Shown: positions 32,945-41,929, counted from the first letter of the stretch. The stretch is DNA of 56,079 nt from Ruminococcaceae bacterium UBA3751 (GCA_002371215.1 DFGL01000003.1:1-56079), one strand, 5' to 3'. Numbers and translations are program-made. Notes: generated by a model not told the origin, from the letters alone.

Positions 32945-34955
32945 TATTGATGAATACATCGCCCTTCTTAAAAACGCCAATGTAGGCGAGGGCGATATTG
33001 AAAAAGCACAGGCTATTATTGACGCAACTGACGAGGTTGCAAAAATCCTTGACAGCAGCGCGGTTAAGCTTGAAGAAAAGAAAATTGCAATCGCTGAGCT
33101 TTTCCCGAACAATGTCAGAAAAGCCCTGCTTAAAATCAGCGAGGATTGCAATATTTCTCAGTTTGATAAAATTGCCAAGGCGTATCTAAACGAGCTCAAT
33201 AAGCTCAGCAATTGCGCCGAAGCGGTTATTACCTGCGTAAACGAGCCCGATGACGAACAGCTTGAGGGCTTTAAAAGTTTTGTTAAAAAAGAGACGGGAG
33301 CAAGCGCTGTTAAGCTTGAAATAAAAAAGGACGCTTCTCTCCTCGGCGGCTTTACAATGAGAATAGGCAATAAGCTTTACGACAGAAGCCTTAAAACAAA
33401 GCTCAAGGATATCTCGGCAGCCGTTGCGCAGAAGGCGAAAAAGAATAATAACGTTGACGCTGAGGGAATTATTTCCATTCTCCGCGAGGATATTAAAAAC
33501 TTTGAATTCGTTACGGATACAGAGGAAATCGGAACGGTAATTTCTATCGGCGACGGTATTGCAACCATTGAAGGCCTTGACAGCGTAATGTACGGCGAAA
33601 TCGTTATTTTTGAAAGCGGCGTCAAGGGAATGGTTCAGGATATTAAAAAGAATACCGTGGGCTGTATTCTCTTCGGCAACGAGGATGATGTTTTTGAGGG
33701 TTCAAGGGTTAAAAGAAGCTATAAAAAAGCAGGCGTTCCCGTTGGTCGTGAGTTCCTCGGCAGAGTTATAAACGCGCTCGGCGAGCCCATTGACGGCGGC
33801 GACGATATTTCCGCCGACGAATACCGTCTTGTTGAGCAGGAAGCTCCTTCTATTGTCGACAGAAAATCCGTTTCCGTACCGCTTGAAACGGGAATACTCG
33901 CGATTGACAGTATGTTCCCGATAGGCAGGGGACAGAGAGAGCTTATTATAGGCGACAGGCAGACCGGTAAAACCTCAATTGCTCTTGATACAATCATTAA
34001 CCAGAAGGGTAAGGACTGTATCTGTATTTACTGCGCAATCGGTCAGAAGGCTTCAACCGTTTCAAAGCTTGTAAGCGACCTTAAAAAGCACGACGCGCTA
34101 GATTATACGGTTGTTGTATGCGCAACTGCGGCGGACCCCGCGTCCCTTCAGTACATTGCGCCTTATTCCGCAACCGCAATCGCAGAGCACTTTATGTATA
34201 AGGGTAAGGACTGCCTTATTGTATACGATGATTTAAGCAAGCACGCCGTTGCGTACCGCGCAATTTCGCTGCTTCTTGAAAGACCTCCCGGAAGAGAGGC
34301 GTACCCCGGAGACGTATTCTATCTTCATTCAAGACTGCTTGAGCGTTCAAGCAGGCTCACTCCCGAGCTCGGAGGCGGCTCAATTACCGCGCTCCCGATT
34401 ATTGAAACTCAGGCGGGCGACGTTTCCGCTTATATCCCGACCAACGTAATTTCCATTACCGACGGTCAGATTTATCTTGAAAGCGATTTGTTCTTCAGCG
34501 GTCAGCGCCCTGCGGTTAACGTAGGCCTTTCCGTATCGCGTGTAGGCGGTGCGGCACAGACTAAGGCGATGAAAAAAGCCTCGGGCTCGCTGCGTGTTGA
34601 CCTTGCTCAGTTCAGGGAAATGGAGGTATTCACCCAATTCTCCTCAGACCTCGACGAGGAAACGAAGGAGCAGCTCCGCTACGGCGCAGGGCTTATGGAG
34701 CTGTTAAAGCAGCCCCTTGGAAGTCCTATGTCGCTTTCGCATCAGGTTATCACTCTTGTCGGTGCAATCGGCAGGAAGTTTAACGATATTGAAAAAAGCG
34801 AGCTTAAAGCTTTTCAGAAAAAATTACTCGCTTACTTTGATGAAACTCATTTTGATATCGTGGGCGAAATTCAGGACAGAAAAGTTATTGACGACGGTAT
34901 CAAAGAAAGAATTTATAAGGCAATAGACGAATTTAAGGAAAATTCAAATGGCTAA
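32937..34955 (+). CDS. atpHA: ATP synthase F1 delta-alpha fusion
   Basis: One continuous frame of 672 residues. Residues 1 to about 170 are subunit delta, including its conserved C-terminal motif DASLLGGFTMRIGNKLYD. Residues about 172-672 are a full alpha subunit, beginning VDAEGIISILREDIKNF and carrying the P-loop GDRQTGKTS (Lys345) and the arginine-finger segment LSVSRVGGAAQ. Between Met141 (inside the delta motif) and Met218 (inside alpha, DSVMYGE) there is no in-frame ATG, GTG or TTG and no ribosome site, so alpha cannot be started separately by a normal codon. ATG at 32937 with GAGGG upstream is preferred over GTG at 32931. In F1 there are three alphas and one delta, so the fusion needs processing or unusual assembly. 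The intact motifs in both halves argue against a pseudogene. Confidence 0.9.
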   Translation: MNNIDEYIALLKNANVGEGDIEKAQAIIDATDEVAKILDSSAVKLEEKKIAIAELFPNNVRKALLKISEDCNISQFDKIAKAYLNELNKLSNCAEAVITCVNEPDDEQLEGFKSFVKKETGASAVKLEIKKDASLLGGFTMRIGNKLYDRSLKTKLKDISAAVAQKAKKNNNVDAEGIISILREDIKNFEFVTDTEEIGTVISIGDGIATIEGLDSVMYGEIVIFESGVKGMVQDIKKNTVGCILFGNEDDVFEGSRVKRSYKKAGVPVGREFLGRVINALGEPIDGGDDISADEYRLVEQEAPSIVDRKSVSVPLETGILAIDSMFPIGRGQRELIIGDRQTGKTSIALDTIINQKGKDCICIYCAIGQKASTVSKLVSDLKKHDALDYTVVVCATAADPASLQYIAPYSATAIAEHFMYKGKDCLIVYDDLSKHAVAYRAISLLLERPPGREAYPGDVFYLHSRLLERSSRLTPELGGGSITALPIIETQAGDVSAYIPTNVISITDGQIYLESDLFFSGQRPAVNVGLSVSRVGGAAQTKAMKKASGSLRVDLAQFREMEVFTQFSSDLDEETKEQLRYGAGLMELLKQPLGSPMSLSHQVITLVGAIGRKFNDIEKSELKAFQKKLLAYFDETHFDIVGEIQDRKVIDDGIKERIYKAIDEFKENSNG

Positions 34956-35832
34956 TGCAAGAGAAATTCAGAGCCGTATGAAGTCAATTAAGGATACTAT
35001 GAAGATTACAAGCGCAATGTATATGGTATCCTCCTCAAAGCTTCAGAAGGCGCGTAAACGACATAAAGATACAGAGCCTTATTTCAATATGCTCCAGGAG
35101 GGTCTTGCTAAAATGCTTGCCGTAAGTCCCGAGCTTGGCACAGAGTATTTTGACGACCGACCCGAAAAGGGCGAGGACGAGCGTATTGCGGGTTATCTTG
35201 TAATAACCGCCGATAAAGGTCTTGCAGGCGCGTATAACCATAACGTTATTAAGCTTGCGGAGCAGAAAATGGGCGAGGACGGTCCCGATATGCTCTTTGT
35301 TGTAGGTCAGCTCGGACGGCATTATTTTGAAAAAAAGGATATTCCTATTGATATCAATTTCAATTTTACCGCCCAGAATCCGAATATGAACCGTGCAAGG
35401 CATATTGCGGCAAGGCTTCTTGATTTGTTCCTCAAAGGGGACATTGACGACGTTTACGTTATTTACACTAAAATGGTGAATTCAATAACAACGCAGACTG
35501 TCTGCAAAAAGGTACTTCCTCTTAAAGAGGAGCGCCTTGCCCTTAAAAACGGAATGGACGCTTCGGATTATGAAAACGTTGAGTTTATTCCCGACGCACA
35601 GTTTGTGTTTGACAAAATAATTCCCGATTACACAACAGGTTTTATTTACGGCGCGTTGGTTGAGTCCTTCTGCAGCGAGCAGAATTCAAGAATGATGGCT
35701 ATGCAGACCGCAACCGAATCGGGCGAGGAAATGCTCAAGGAGCTTTCAATGCAGTATAACCGTGCGCGTCAGGCTGCGATAACTCAGGAGATAACCGAGG
35801 TTGTATCGGGCAGCCGTAAAAAGAAAAAGTAA
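34948..35832 (+). CDS. atpG: ATP synthase F1 subunit gamma
   Basis: Central rotor shaft of 294 residues with the N-terminal helix REIQSRMKSIKDTMKITSAMYMVS and the C-terminal helix MMAMQTATESGEEMLKELSMQYNRARQAAITQEITEVV-type typical of gamma. It overlaps the end of the delta-alpha gene by 8 bases (ATGGCTAA), so translation is coupled. Length is normal. Confidence 0.95.
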   Translation: MANAREIQSRMKSIKDTMKITSAMYMVSSSKLQKARKRHKDTEPYFNMLQEGLAKMLAVSPELGTEYFDDRPEKGEDERIAGYLVITADKGLAGAYNHNVIKLAEQKMGEDGPDMLFVVGQLGRHYFEKKDIPIDINFNFTAQNPNMNRARHIAARLLDLFLKGDIDDVYVIYTKMVNSITTQTVCKKVLPLKEERLALKNGMDASDYENVEFIPDAQFVFDKIIPDYTTGFIYGALVESFCSEQNSRMMAMQTATESGEEMLKELSMQYNRARQAAITQEITEVVSGSRKKKK

Positions 35833-35847
35833 GTACAGGTGCTTATT

Positions 35848-37230
35848 ATGAATTATGGTAAAATTGTACAGGTAATGGGTCCCGTTGTTGACGTTTATTT
35901 TGACGACAGACTTCCCAAAATAAAAGAGGCTCTTGAAGTTCAAAACGGCGAAAAGAGAGCCGTTATGGAGGTTGCCCAGCATATCGGCGGAAACACCGTG
36001 CGCTGCATTATGCTCGCCGCCTCCGACGGTCTTTATAAGGATATGGAGGTCGAGGCAAAGGGCTCGGCAATTAAAGTGCCGATAGGCAACAAAACTCTTG
36101 GCAGACTTTTCAACGTAGTCGGCGAAACCATAGATAACCTTGAAAGCCTTGAAAATGAGGAACACTGGTCAATTCACCGTGAGCCTCCCGGATTTGACGA
36201 GCAGGCGAGCGAGGTTGAAATACTTGAAACGGGTATTAAGGTAATTGACCTGCTCACCCCGTACCAGAAGGGCGGTAAAATCGGTCTTTTCGGCGGCGCG
36301 GGAGTTGGTAAAACCGTTCTTATTCAGGAGCTTATTACCAACGTTGCAACCCAGCACGGCGGATATTCAATCTTTACGGGCGTAGGCGAGCGTTCGCGAG
36401 AGGGTAACGACCTTTGGAACGAAATGAAGGAGAGCGGCGTTTTATCAAAAACCGCCCTCGTTTTCGGCCAGATGAACGAGCCGCCCGGAGCAAGAATGAG
36501 AGTTGCCGAAACGGGTCTTACAATGGCTGAGTATTTCCGCGATAAAGAGCATCAGGATGTGCTTCTTTTCATTGATAATATTTTCAGATTTATTCAGGCG
36601 GGCAGCGAGGTTTCCTCACTTCTCGGCAGAATGCCGTCCGCCGTTGGTTATCAGCCCACTTTAGCAACTGACCTCGGCGCTCTGCAGGAGAGAATTACAT
36701 CTACCAAAAACGGCTCTATTACCTCGGTTCAGGCAGTTTACGTTCCGGCGGATGACCTCACGGACCCCGCTCCTGCAACAACCTTTGCCCATCTTGATGC
36801 AACAACCGTTCTTTCAAGAAAGATTGTTGAAAAGGGTATATATCCCGCTGTTGACCCGCTTGAGAGTAACTCAAGAATACTTGAGGCGGATATAGTCGGC
36901 GAAGAGCATTACTACGTTGCAAGGCGCGTTCAGGAGTACCTTCAGAAGTATAAGGAACTTCAGGATATTATTTCTATTCTCGGTATGGAAGAGCTTTCCG
37001 ATGAGGATAAGCTTGCCGTATACAGAGCAAGAAAAATAGAAAAATTCCTCTCCCAGCCCTTCCACGTTGCAGAGCAGTTTACGGGACTTCCCGGCGAATA
37101 CGTACCGCTTAAAGAATCAATCAGGGGCTTTAAGGCGATTGTTGACGGCGAGGTTGATAATCTTCCCGAGGCGGCGTTCTTCAACGTAGGTACAATAGAC
37201 GGCGCAATTGAAAAGGCAAAAAGCCTGTAA
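35848..37230 (+). CDS. atpD: ATP synthase F1 subunit beta
   Basis: Catalytic subunit of 460 residues starting MNYGKIVQVMGPVVDV; this ATG is preferred to the GTG at 35839 because ACAGGTG then serves as ribosome site. The P-loop is GGAGVGKTV, the catalytic glutamate lies in GVGERSREGNDL and the DELSEEDK-like segment appears as EELSDEDKL. All normal, and it is separated from atpG by 15 bases. Confidence 0.96.
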   Translation: MNYGKIVQVMGPVVDVYFDDRLPKIKEALEVQNGEKRAVMEVAQHIGGNTVRCIMLAASDGLYKDMEVEAKGSAIKVPIGNKTLGRLFNVVGETIDNLESLENEEHWSIHREPPGFDEQASEVEILETGIKVIDLLTPYQKGGKIGLFGGAGVGKTVLIQELITNVATQHGGYSIFTGVGERSREGNDLWNEMKESGVLSKTALVFGQMNEPPGARMRVAETGLTMAEYFRDKEHQDVLLFIDNIFRFIQAGSEVSSLLGRMPSAVGYQPTLATDLGALQERITSTKNGSITSVQAVYVPADDLTDPAPATTFAHLDATTVLSRKIVEKGIYPAVDPLESNSRILEADIVGEEHYYVARRVQEYLQKYKELQDIISILGMEELSDEDKLAVYRARKIEKFLSQPFHVAEQFTGLPGEYVPLKESIRGFKAIVDGEVDNLPEAAFFNVGTIDGAIEKAKSL

Positions 37231-37242
37231 GTAGGTGTTTTA

Positions 37243-37656
37243 ATGGATACTTTTAAACTGAAAGTCGTAGGTTCAAGGCGAATCTTCTTTGAAGGCGAAG
37301 TAAAATCGCTTATCCTCCCGATTGCCGACGGAGGCTTAATGGGCTTTCTCGCTCATCATGCAAACGTTGTTGCGCCTATTGAATACGGCGAAATGACTAT
37401 TAAACCCGTTGACGGCGAGGAAATATATGCTTTCATCGGCAGCGGTTACATTGAATTCTTTGATAATGTAGCAACGGTTGTGTGCATATCGTGTCAGCGC
37501 CCCGAGGAAATCGACGCTGAAAGAGCTAATGAAGCAAAGCTAAGGGCTGAAGAAGAAATGCGCCAGAAGCTGTCGCTTGTTGAATTCCATGAAAGCCAGA
37601 TGAGCCTCGGCAGAGCTATGGAAAGATTAAAAGTAAAAAACAGACACAACGTATAA
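37243..37656 (+). CDS. atpC: ATP synthase F1 subunit epsilon
   Basis: Rotor-base subunit of 137 residues with an N-terminal beta-sandwich (about 1-85, LPIADGGLMGFLAHHANVV) and a two-helix C-terminal arm (about 90-137). Last gene of the operon, followed by a strong terminator. Confidence 0.93.
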   Translation: MDTFKLKVVGSRRIFFEGEVKSLILPIADGGLMGFLAHHANVVAPIEYGEMTIKPVDGEEIYAFIGSGYIEFFDNVATVVCISCQRPEEIDAERANEAKLRAEEEMRQKLSLVEFHESQMSLGRAMERLKVKNRHNV

Positions 37657-37661
37657 AAAAT

Positions 37662-37688
37662 CCCGGACTTTCAGTCCGGGTTTGTTTT
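37662..37688 (+). terminator. Terminator of the ATP synthase operon
   Basis: Perfect 8-bp stem CCCGGACT / AGTCCGGG with a 3-base loop and TTTGTTTTT. It lies between convergent genes and may serve both. Confidence 0.88.
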
Positions 37689-39283
37689 TAGTGTTCATCT
37701 TTTAAAACGGCGTGAGCGCATTTAATTCCGTCAACCGCTGCGGAAACTATTCCGCCCGCGTATCCTGCGCCTTCTCCGCAGGGATAAACGCCGCGTATAG
37801 CGCATTGAAGGAATTCGTCTCTAAGTATTCTTACGCTGCTTGAACTCCGCGTTTCGGGAGCGGTCAAAACAGCGTCGTATAGCGCAAAGCCGCTGAGCTT
37901 CTTATCCATTTCAACTATAGCGCTCTGCATAGTTTTTGTAACTCTGTCCGGCAGGCACTCGCTGAGGCTTGTAAGCGTTACTCCGAGCGGATATGTCGGC
38001 TCAACGTCTCCGAGGGCTGTTGACTTTTCGTTTTTAAGAAAGTCCCCGACAAGCTGAGCGGGTGCTTTGTAATTGCCGCCCGCAAGCTCAAACGCCTTGT
38101 GCTCGATTTCACGCTGATAATATATCCCCGCAAGCGGATGCTCGCTCGGAAAATCCTTAGGCTCAATGCCAACAAGCAACGCTGAATTTGCATTTTCACC
38201 GTCGCGCGCAAGGGAACTCATTCCGTTAACTATAACTCCGCCCTTCTCGCTCGCTGCGGCAACAACCGTACCGCCGGGGCACATACAGAATGTGTAAGCT
38301 CCTCTTTCGTGAAGTCCGTGGCACGAAAGCTTGTAATCTGCCGCGCCAAGCTTCGGATGCTCAGCAAATTCTCCGTATTGCGCCTTGTTGATAAGGCTCT
38401 GGGGGTGTTCTATTCTCGCGCCAACCGAAAAAGCCTTTTGGATAACTTCGCAGCCTGAGTTGTACAGCATTTCAACGGTATCTCTTGCGCTGTGACCTAT
38501 TGCCATAATAACGCTGTCCGTTTCAAGGTCGTAGGTTTTTCCGTGTTTTGTATATCTTACTCCGTGAACAAAGCCGTTTGCTATCAGTAATTCGTCAAGC
38601 CTGCTCTCAAGTCTTATTTCTCCGCCGAGCTTTTCTATTTTCCGGCGGATATTTTTAACTACTACCGCAAGCCTGTCCGTACCGATATGCGGCTTTGCGG
38701 AATAGAGTATTTCCTCGGGAGCGCCGGCCTCATAAAGCTCTTCAAGCACCTTGCGGATAAACGGGCTTTTAATCCCCGTTGTAAGCTTTCCGTCCGAAAA
38801 CGTTCCCGCTCCGCCTTCGCCGAACTGAACGTTCGATTCCTCGTCAAGCTTTGCTTTCGTCCAGAATTCCTTAACGTCCCTCGTGCGCTCGTCAATTCCT
38901 TTTCCGCGCTCAAGAATAATGGGGCGCTGTCCCGCCTCGGCGAGAATGATTCCCGCAAGCATACCCGCGGGGCCGAAGCCTACAACTATCGGGCGGAATT
39001 CCGATTTTCTGTTGCAAACGGGGGCTTCATATCGGTAAGGCTTAACAATGCTGACCTTGCCCGACTTGCATTTTTTTACAATCTGCTCCTCGTCGAGCGC
39101 AATTTCAACGTCAACGCTGTAAGTAAAATGAACGTTGTCCTTTTTCCTCGCGTCAATACTCTTTTTGAAAATGCTGAGGTGTTTTATGTATTTTTCGTTT
39201 ATCTTAAGTATTTTTGAAGCTTTCGCTTTTATAAGGATTTCCTCCTCGTCAAGCGAAAGCTTTATTTCGTTAATTCTTATCAT
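37688..39283 (-). CDS. Uncharacterised FAD-dependent dehydrogenase (COG2509 type)
   Basis: Flavoprotein of 531 residues. An N-terminal about 95-residue domain of alternating beta/alpha character precedes the FAD motif PIVVGFGPAGMLAGIILAEAG and an ERG motif. The segment NVQFGEGGAGTFSDGKLTTGIKS is distinctive of COG2509, and the C-terminal part YPCGEGAGYAGGIVSAAVDG closes the FAD site. Members are widespread in Clostridia and Bacteroidetes, with no established reaction. It overlaps the end of the next upstream flavoprotein gene by 14 bases, so the two form an operon. Confidence 0.85.
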   Translation of the reverse strand: MIRINEIKLSLDEEEILIKAKASKILKINEKYIKHLSIFKKSIDARKKDNVHFTYSVDVEIALDEEQIVKKCKSGKVSIVKPYRYEAPVCNRKSEFRPIVVGFGPAGMLAGIILAEAGQRPIILERGKGIDERTRDVKEFWTKAKLDEESNVQFGEGGAGTFSDGKLTTGIKSPFIRKVLEELYEAGAPEEILYSAKPHIGTDRLAVVVKNIRRKIEKLGGEIRLESRLDELLIANGFVHGVRYTKHGKTYDLETDSVIMAIGHSARDTVEMLYNSGCEVIQKAFSVGARIEHPQSLINKAQYGEFAEHPKLGAADYKLSCHGLHERGAYTFCMCPGGTVVAAASEKGGVIVNGMSSLARDGENANSALLVGIEPKDFPSEHPLAGIYYQREIEHKAFELAGGNYKAPAQLVGDFLKNEKSTALGDVEPTYPLGVTLTSLSECLPDRVTKTMQSAIVEMDKKLSGFALYDAVLTAPETRSSSSVRILRDEFLQCAIRGVYPCGEGAGYAGGIVSAAVDGIKCAHAVLKDEH

Positions 39284-40388
39284 ATGTGTTTTTTATTGAA
39301 TCTGCAGCTCTGATGCCGCTTGAAAATGCGTAATCAAGGTTAAAGCCGCCGCATCTGAACTGATTGTCCGTAAGCTCTCCGATGATATAAAGCCCGCTGC
39401 AAAGCGTGCTGTCGTTACCTGAGCCGAGCTCGTCGTTAACAACTCCGCCGCCCGTAATCTGAGCGTATTTATACCCCTTAGTGCCTGTTATTATAATTCG
39501 CCAGCTCTTGGCGTACTGAACTATTTTTTTGCTGTCGTTTTCAGCCTGTCGTGAAAGTATTGAGCAGAGCTTTGCGGGGAGAATTCCCTCAAGAGTGCCG
39601 TATTTTTCAAGATGCCGTGATAGCTCGTCTTTACTCATCTGCGGTACAAAATCAATAACAGCAATGCAGCGCTCGCTTCCGTCCTTCAGCCTTTTATCGC
39701 TGACATGAACGGAAAGGTCCATCGTAACTATACCTGAAATACCGTAATCGGTGAATAAAAGCTCTCCGAACGAGGTTGCCTTGGTCTCTCCGTTTATCTC
39801 AATTGAAAGGTTGCACTTTGTTTTTGTACCCTTCAGCGCTCTGCAATGACGGCTTGACGAGGTAAGCTGAACAAGGGCGGGGGACAGTTCCGTAACACTG
39901 TGACCAAAGCTCCTTGCAAGCGCGTAACCGCTTCCGTCGGAGCCTAATGCGCTCTGCGCCTGACCGCCTGTTGCAAGTATAAGAATATCGCCGATAAATA
40001 TGCCCTTATGAGAGAAAACGTTGAACTGCTCGCCGATTTTTTCCGCCTTGTAAACCGCGGCGTCGGTTACTATCTTAACGCCGTAATTTTCGCAGGCGCG
40101 AAGAAGCGCGCTTACAACGCTTGCAGCCTGGTTTGAATACGGATAAACCCTGCCCTCGTGGCTCTCTCGTAAAACTAAGCCGATAGAGTCAAAAAAGCCG
40201 CTCGTAATCTCGTATCCGTCAGCGCCCGTGTTCGTTATGTTGCATCTGCCGTTACCTGTAGCGTATAGCTTTTTGCAGGGCTCTTCAAGATGCTCAAGAA
40301 CAGTAACGCTGCAATCGGGCATATTCTGTTTTAATCTTATAGCACAGGCAATACCGCTGGCACCGCCGCCGATTATAATAGCTTCCAC
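39270..40388 (-). CDS. HI0933/BaiN-like flavoprotein
   Basis: Protein of 372 residues with IIIGGGASGIACAIRL (dinucleotide fold), the family hallmark KKLYATGNGRCNITN, LATGGQAQSALGSDGSGY, and the C-terminal RCGGFNLDYAFSSGIRA. The family includes the bile-acid 7-dehydroxylation reductase BaiN, but most members have unknown substrates, so bile-acid activity should not be assumed. First gene of a two-gene operon with its own promoter. Confidence 0.85.
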   Translation of the reverse strand: MEAIIIGGGASGIACAIRLKQNMPDCSVTVLEHLEEPCKKLYATGNGRCNITNTGADGYEITSGFFDSIGLVLRESHEGRVYPYSNQAASVVSALLRACENYGVKIVTDAAVYKAEKIGEQFNVFSHKGIFIGDILILATGGQAQSALGSDGSGYALARSFGHSVTELSPALVQLTSSSRHCRALKGTKTKCNLSIEINGETKATSFGELLFTDYGISGIVTMDLSVHVSDKRLKDGSERCIAVIDFVPQMSKDELSRHLEKYGTLEGILPAKLCSILSRQAENDSKKIVQYAKSWRIIITGTKGYKYAQITGGGVVNDELGSGNDSTLCSGLYIIGELTDNQFRCGGFNLDYAFSSGIRAADSIKNTYDKN

Positions 40389-40443
40389 AAACAGCCGTCC
40401 TTTCCTTTGAGCAACCTTTCGTTACCCTGTTGAATACTTTAAC

Positions 40444-40472
40444 ATAATATACCATTTTACCGATAATTGCAA
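40444..40472 (-). promoter_or_regulatory. Promoter of the flavoprotein operon
   Basis: Minus-strand TTGCAA (40472-40467), 17-base spacer, TATTAT (40449-40444). The 309-base divergent gap 40389-40697 holds this promoter, the rpmG promoter and an rpmG leader, and no other gene. Confidence 0.6.
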
Positions 40473-40556
40473 TATTTTTTTATCATAGTGCGTGAGCAGA
40501 TGAAAGTCTGTTATAATAACTCTTTCGTATATAAATATATTATTATAAAAAAATAC

Positions 40557-40585
40557 TTGACAACGCTTTACGTTTGTGATATAGT
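40557..40585 (+). promoter_or_regulatory. rpmG-secE-nusG operon promoter
   Basis: TTGACA (40557-40562), 17-base spacer, TATAGT (40580-40585). The about 105-base leader contains a small hairpin CCCTGT/ACAGGG (40631-40649). Confidence 0.75.
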
Positions 40586-40697
40586 ATGCATTACCTCGTT
40601 TTGGGTTTTATTTTTTTGCCTTAATTATTGCCCTGTGAGCGTGACAGGGTGTAAAGCGAGGGAGATTATTATCGAAATTTATTAGGAGGTGCCGAAA

Positions 40698-40847
40698 ATG
40701 AGAGTTAAAGTAACTTTAGCTTGCACTGAATGCAAACAACGCAATTACAACACAATGAAAAACAAGAAGAATACTCCTGACAGACTTGAAATGAATAAGT
40801 ATTGCAGGTTCTGTAAGAAGCATACTCTTCACAGAGAAACAAAGTAA
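40698..40847 (+). CDS. rpmG: 50S ribosomal protein L33
   Basis: 49-residue ribosomal protein starting MRVKVTLACTECKQRNY, with AGGAGG upstream. Two CxxC pairs (CTEC and CRFC) identify the zinc-binding form of L33; zinc-free paralogues replace these cysteines. Position directly before secE and nusG is the classical Gram-positive order. Confidence 0.95.
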   Translation: MRVKVTLACTECKQRNYNTMKNKKNTPDRLEMNKYCRFCKKHTLHRETK

Positions 40848-40861
40848 CAGGAGGAATTACG

Positions 40862-41266
40862 ATGGCTGACGAAAAGAAGGCTAATAAGACTGCAAGCGAA
40901 AAAGCTTCAAAGTCTGATAAGAAAAAGTCTGACAAAAATAAGTCCGGCAAAAATCCTTTCAAAGCAATCGGCGGTTTCTTCAAGAGCGTTAGAAGCGAAG
41001 GCAAAAAAGTTGTTTGGCCTAAGGCAGCAGAGGTTTGGAAAAACACCCTCGTTGTTCTCGTTGTAATCATCATCGTAGGTCTTGTTATCTACGCTGTTGA
41101 CTTCGGTCTTACAAGCGGAATGAAGGCTATTAAAAACGCCGCTAACGCAACAACGGTTTCTTCTGCAGAAGCAGAGGTTGAAGAGAGCGATACAGAGCTT
41201 GTTGAAAGTACAACACAGGCACAGACAGAGGCAGTAAGCGAAACTACCACTAAAGCAGCTGACTGA
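40862..41266 (+). CDS. secE: Preprotein translocase subunit SecE
   Basis: 134 residues. The core is the amphipathic helix FFKSVRSEGKKVVWPKAAE followed by one transmembrane helix (about 60-80). It has a Lys/Ser-rich N-terminal extension of about 40 residues and a C-terminal extension of about 45 residues rich in Glu, Thr and Ala that would lie outside the membrane; both make it about twice the usual 60-70 residues. SecE clamps SecY in the export channel. Confidence 0.93.
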   Translation: MADEKKANKTASEKASKSDKKKSDKNKSGKNPFKAIGGFFKSVRSEGKKVVWPKAAEVWKNTLVVLVVIIIVGLVIYAVDFGLTSGMKAIKNAANATTVSSAEAEVEESDTELVESTTQAQTEAVSETTTKAAD

Positions 41267-41292
41267 TTAATCCCAAATTAAGGAGGCTACTT

Positions 41293-41820
41293 ATGGAAGA
41301 AGCTAAATGGTATATTGCCCATACCTTTTCCGGTTATGAGAATAAGGTAGCAAGCGACCTTAAAATTAAGGTTGAAAATCAGAATCTTACAGATATGATT
41401 CAGGATATCCGCATCCCTACCGAAACAGTTGTTGAGGTTAAAGAGGACGGAACTAAAAAAGAAATCGAACGCAAGCTCTTCCCGAGCTACATTTATATCA
41501 AAATGGTTATGACCGATGAAACCTGGTACATCGTCCGCAATACAAGGGGCTGCGCAGGCTTCGTAGGTCCTGAGGGAAAGCCCGTTCCTCTTACAGAAGA
41601 GGAAATCAAAAGAGCCCTCGGCGAAGAGGTATCTTCCGTTGAGGTTGCTTATGAGGTCGGCGACCTTGTCAACGTTATTGACGGACCGCTTGAAGGCTTC
41701 TCGGGTACGGTTGAAACAATTGACGCTCCCAATAACAGCGTTCAGGTTATCGTTTCAATGTTCGGCAGAGATACTGCGGTAGATTTTGAGCTTGACCAGC
41801 TTGAAAAGGTCAACGATTAA
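41293..41820 (+). CDS. nusG: Transcription antitermination/pausing factor NusG
   Basis: 175 residues: NGN domain (about 3-105) starting AKWYIAHTFSGYENKVASDL and a C-terminal KOW domain (about 120-175) with GPLEGFSGTVETID. Binds RNA polymerase and couples it to Rho or the ribosome depending on species. Follows secE by 26 bases. Confidence 0.95.
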   Translation: MEEAKWYIAHTFSGYENKVASDLKIKVENQNLTDMIQDIRIPTETVVEVKEDGTKKEIERKLFPSYIYIKMVMTDETWYIVRNTRGCAGFVGPEGKPVPLTEEEIKRALGEEVSSVEVAYEVGDLVNVIDGPLEGFSGTVETIDAPNNSVQVIVSMFGRDTAVDFELDQLEKVND

Positions 41821-41874
41821 TTTCAGTAATTCGCGGCAACGCCGCTTTTACCGTAAAGCGATTATGCTTTATGA

Positions 41875-41909
41875 GTGGGAGGAGCGCCGGGCGCTTCGCC
41901 AATTACCAC
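41875..41909 (+). promoter_or_regulatory. Probable L1-binding autoregulatory site before rplK
   Basis: The stretch opens GTGGGAGGAGCGCC and closes GCGCTTCGCC then AATTACCAC. Pairing GTGG with CCAC and AGCGCC with GGCGCT leaves an asymmetric internal loop resembling the L1-binding site of 23S rRNA (helices 76-78). Many bacteria repress rplK-rplA with L1 at such a site. The match is from memory and not scored. Confidence 0.55.
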
Positions 41910-41929
41910 ATTTTTAGGAGGAAAATATT

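Noticed and set aside
32937..34955. Delta-alpha fusion as a sequencing frameshift artefact
   Set aside because: An artefact that removes a stop would normally also disrupt conserved sequence at the join; here both the last delta motif and the first alpha helix are intact in one frame, and no start codon for alpha exists in that frame. Reads are still needed to be certain.
38687..39217. 176-codon open frame opposite the COG2509 gene
   Set aside because: Shadow frame; the minus-strand flavoprotein has intact FAD motifs across the same bases.
39270..40388. Calling the flavoprotein baiN and inferring bile-acid dehydroxylation
   Set aside because: The family is broad and no other bai gene is present; only the family-level name is justified.
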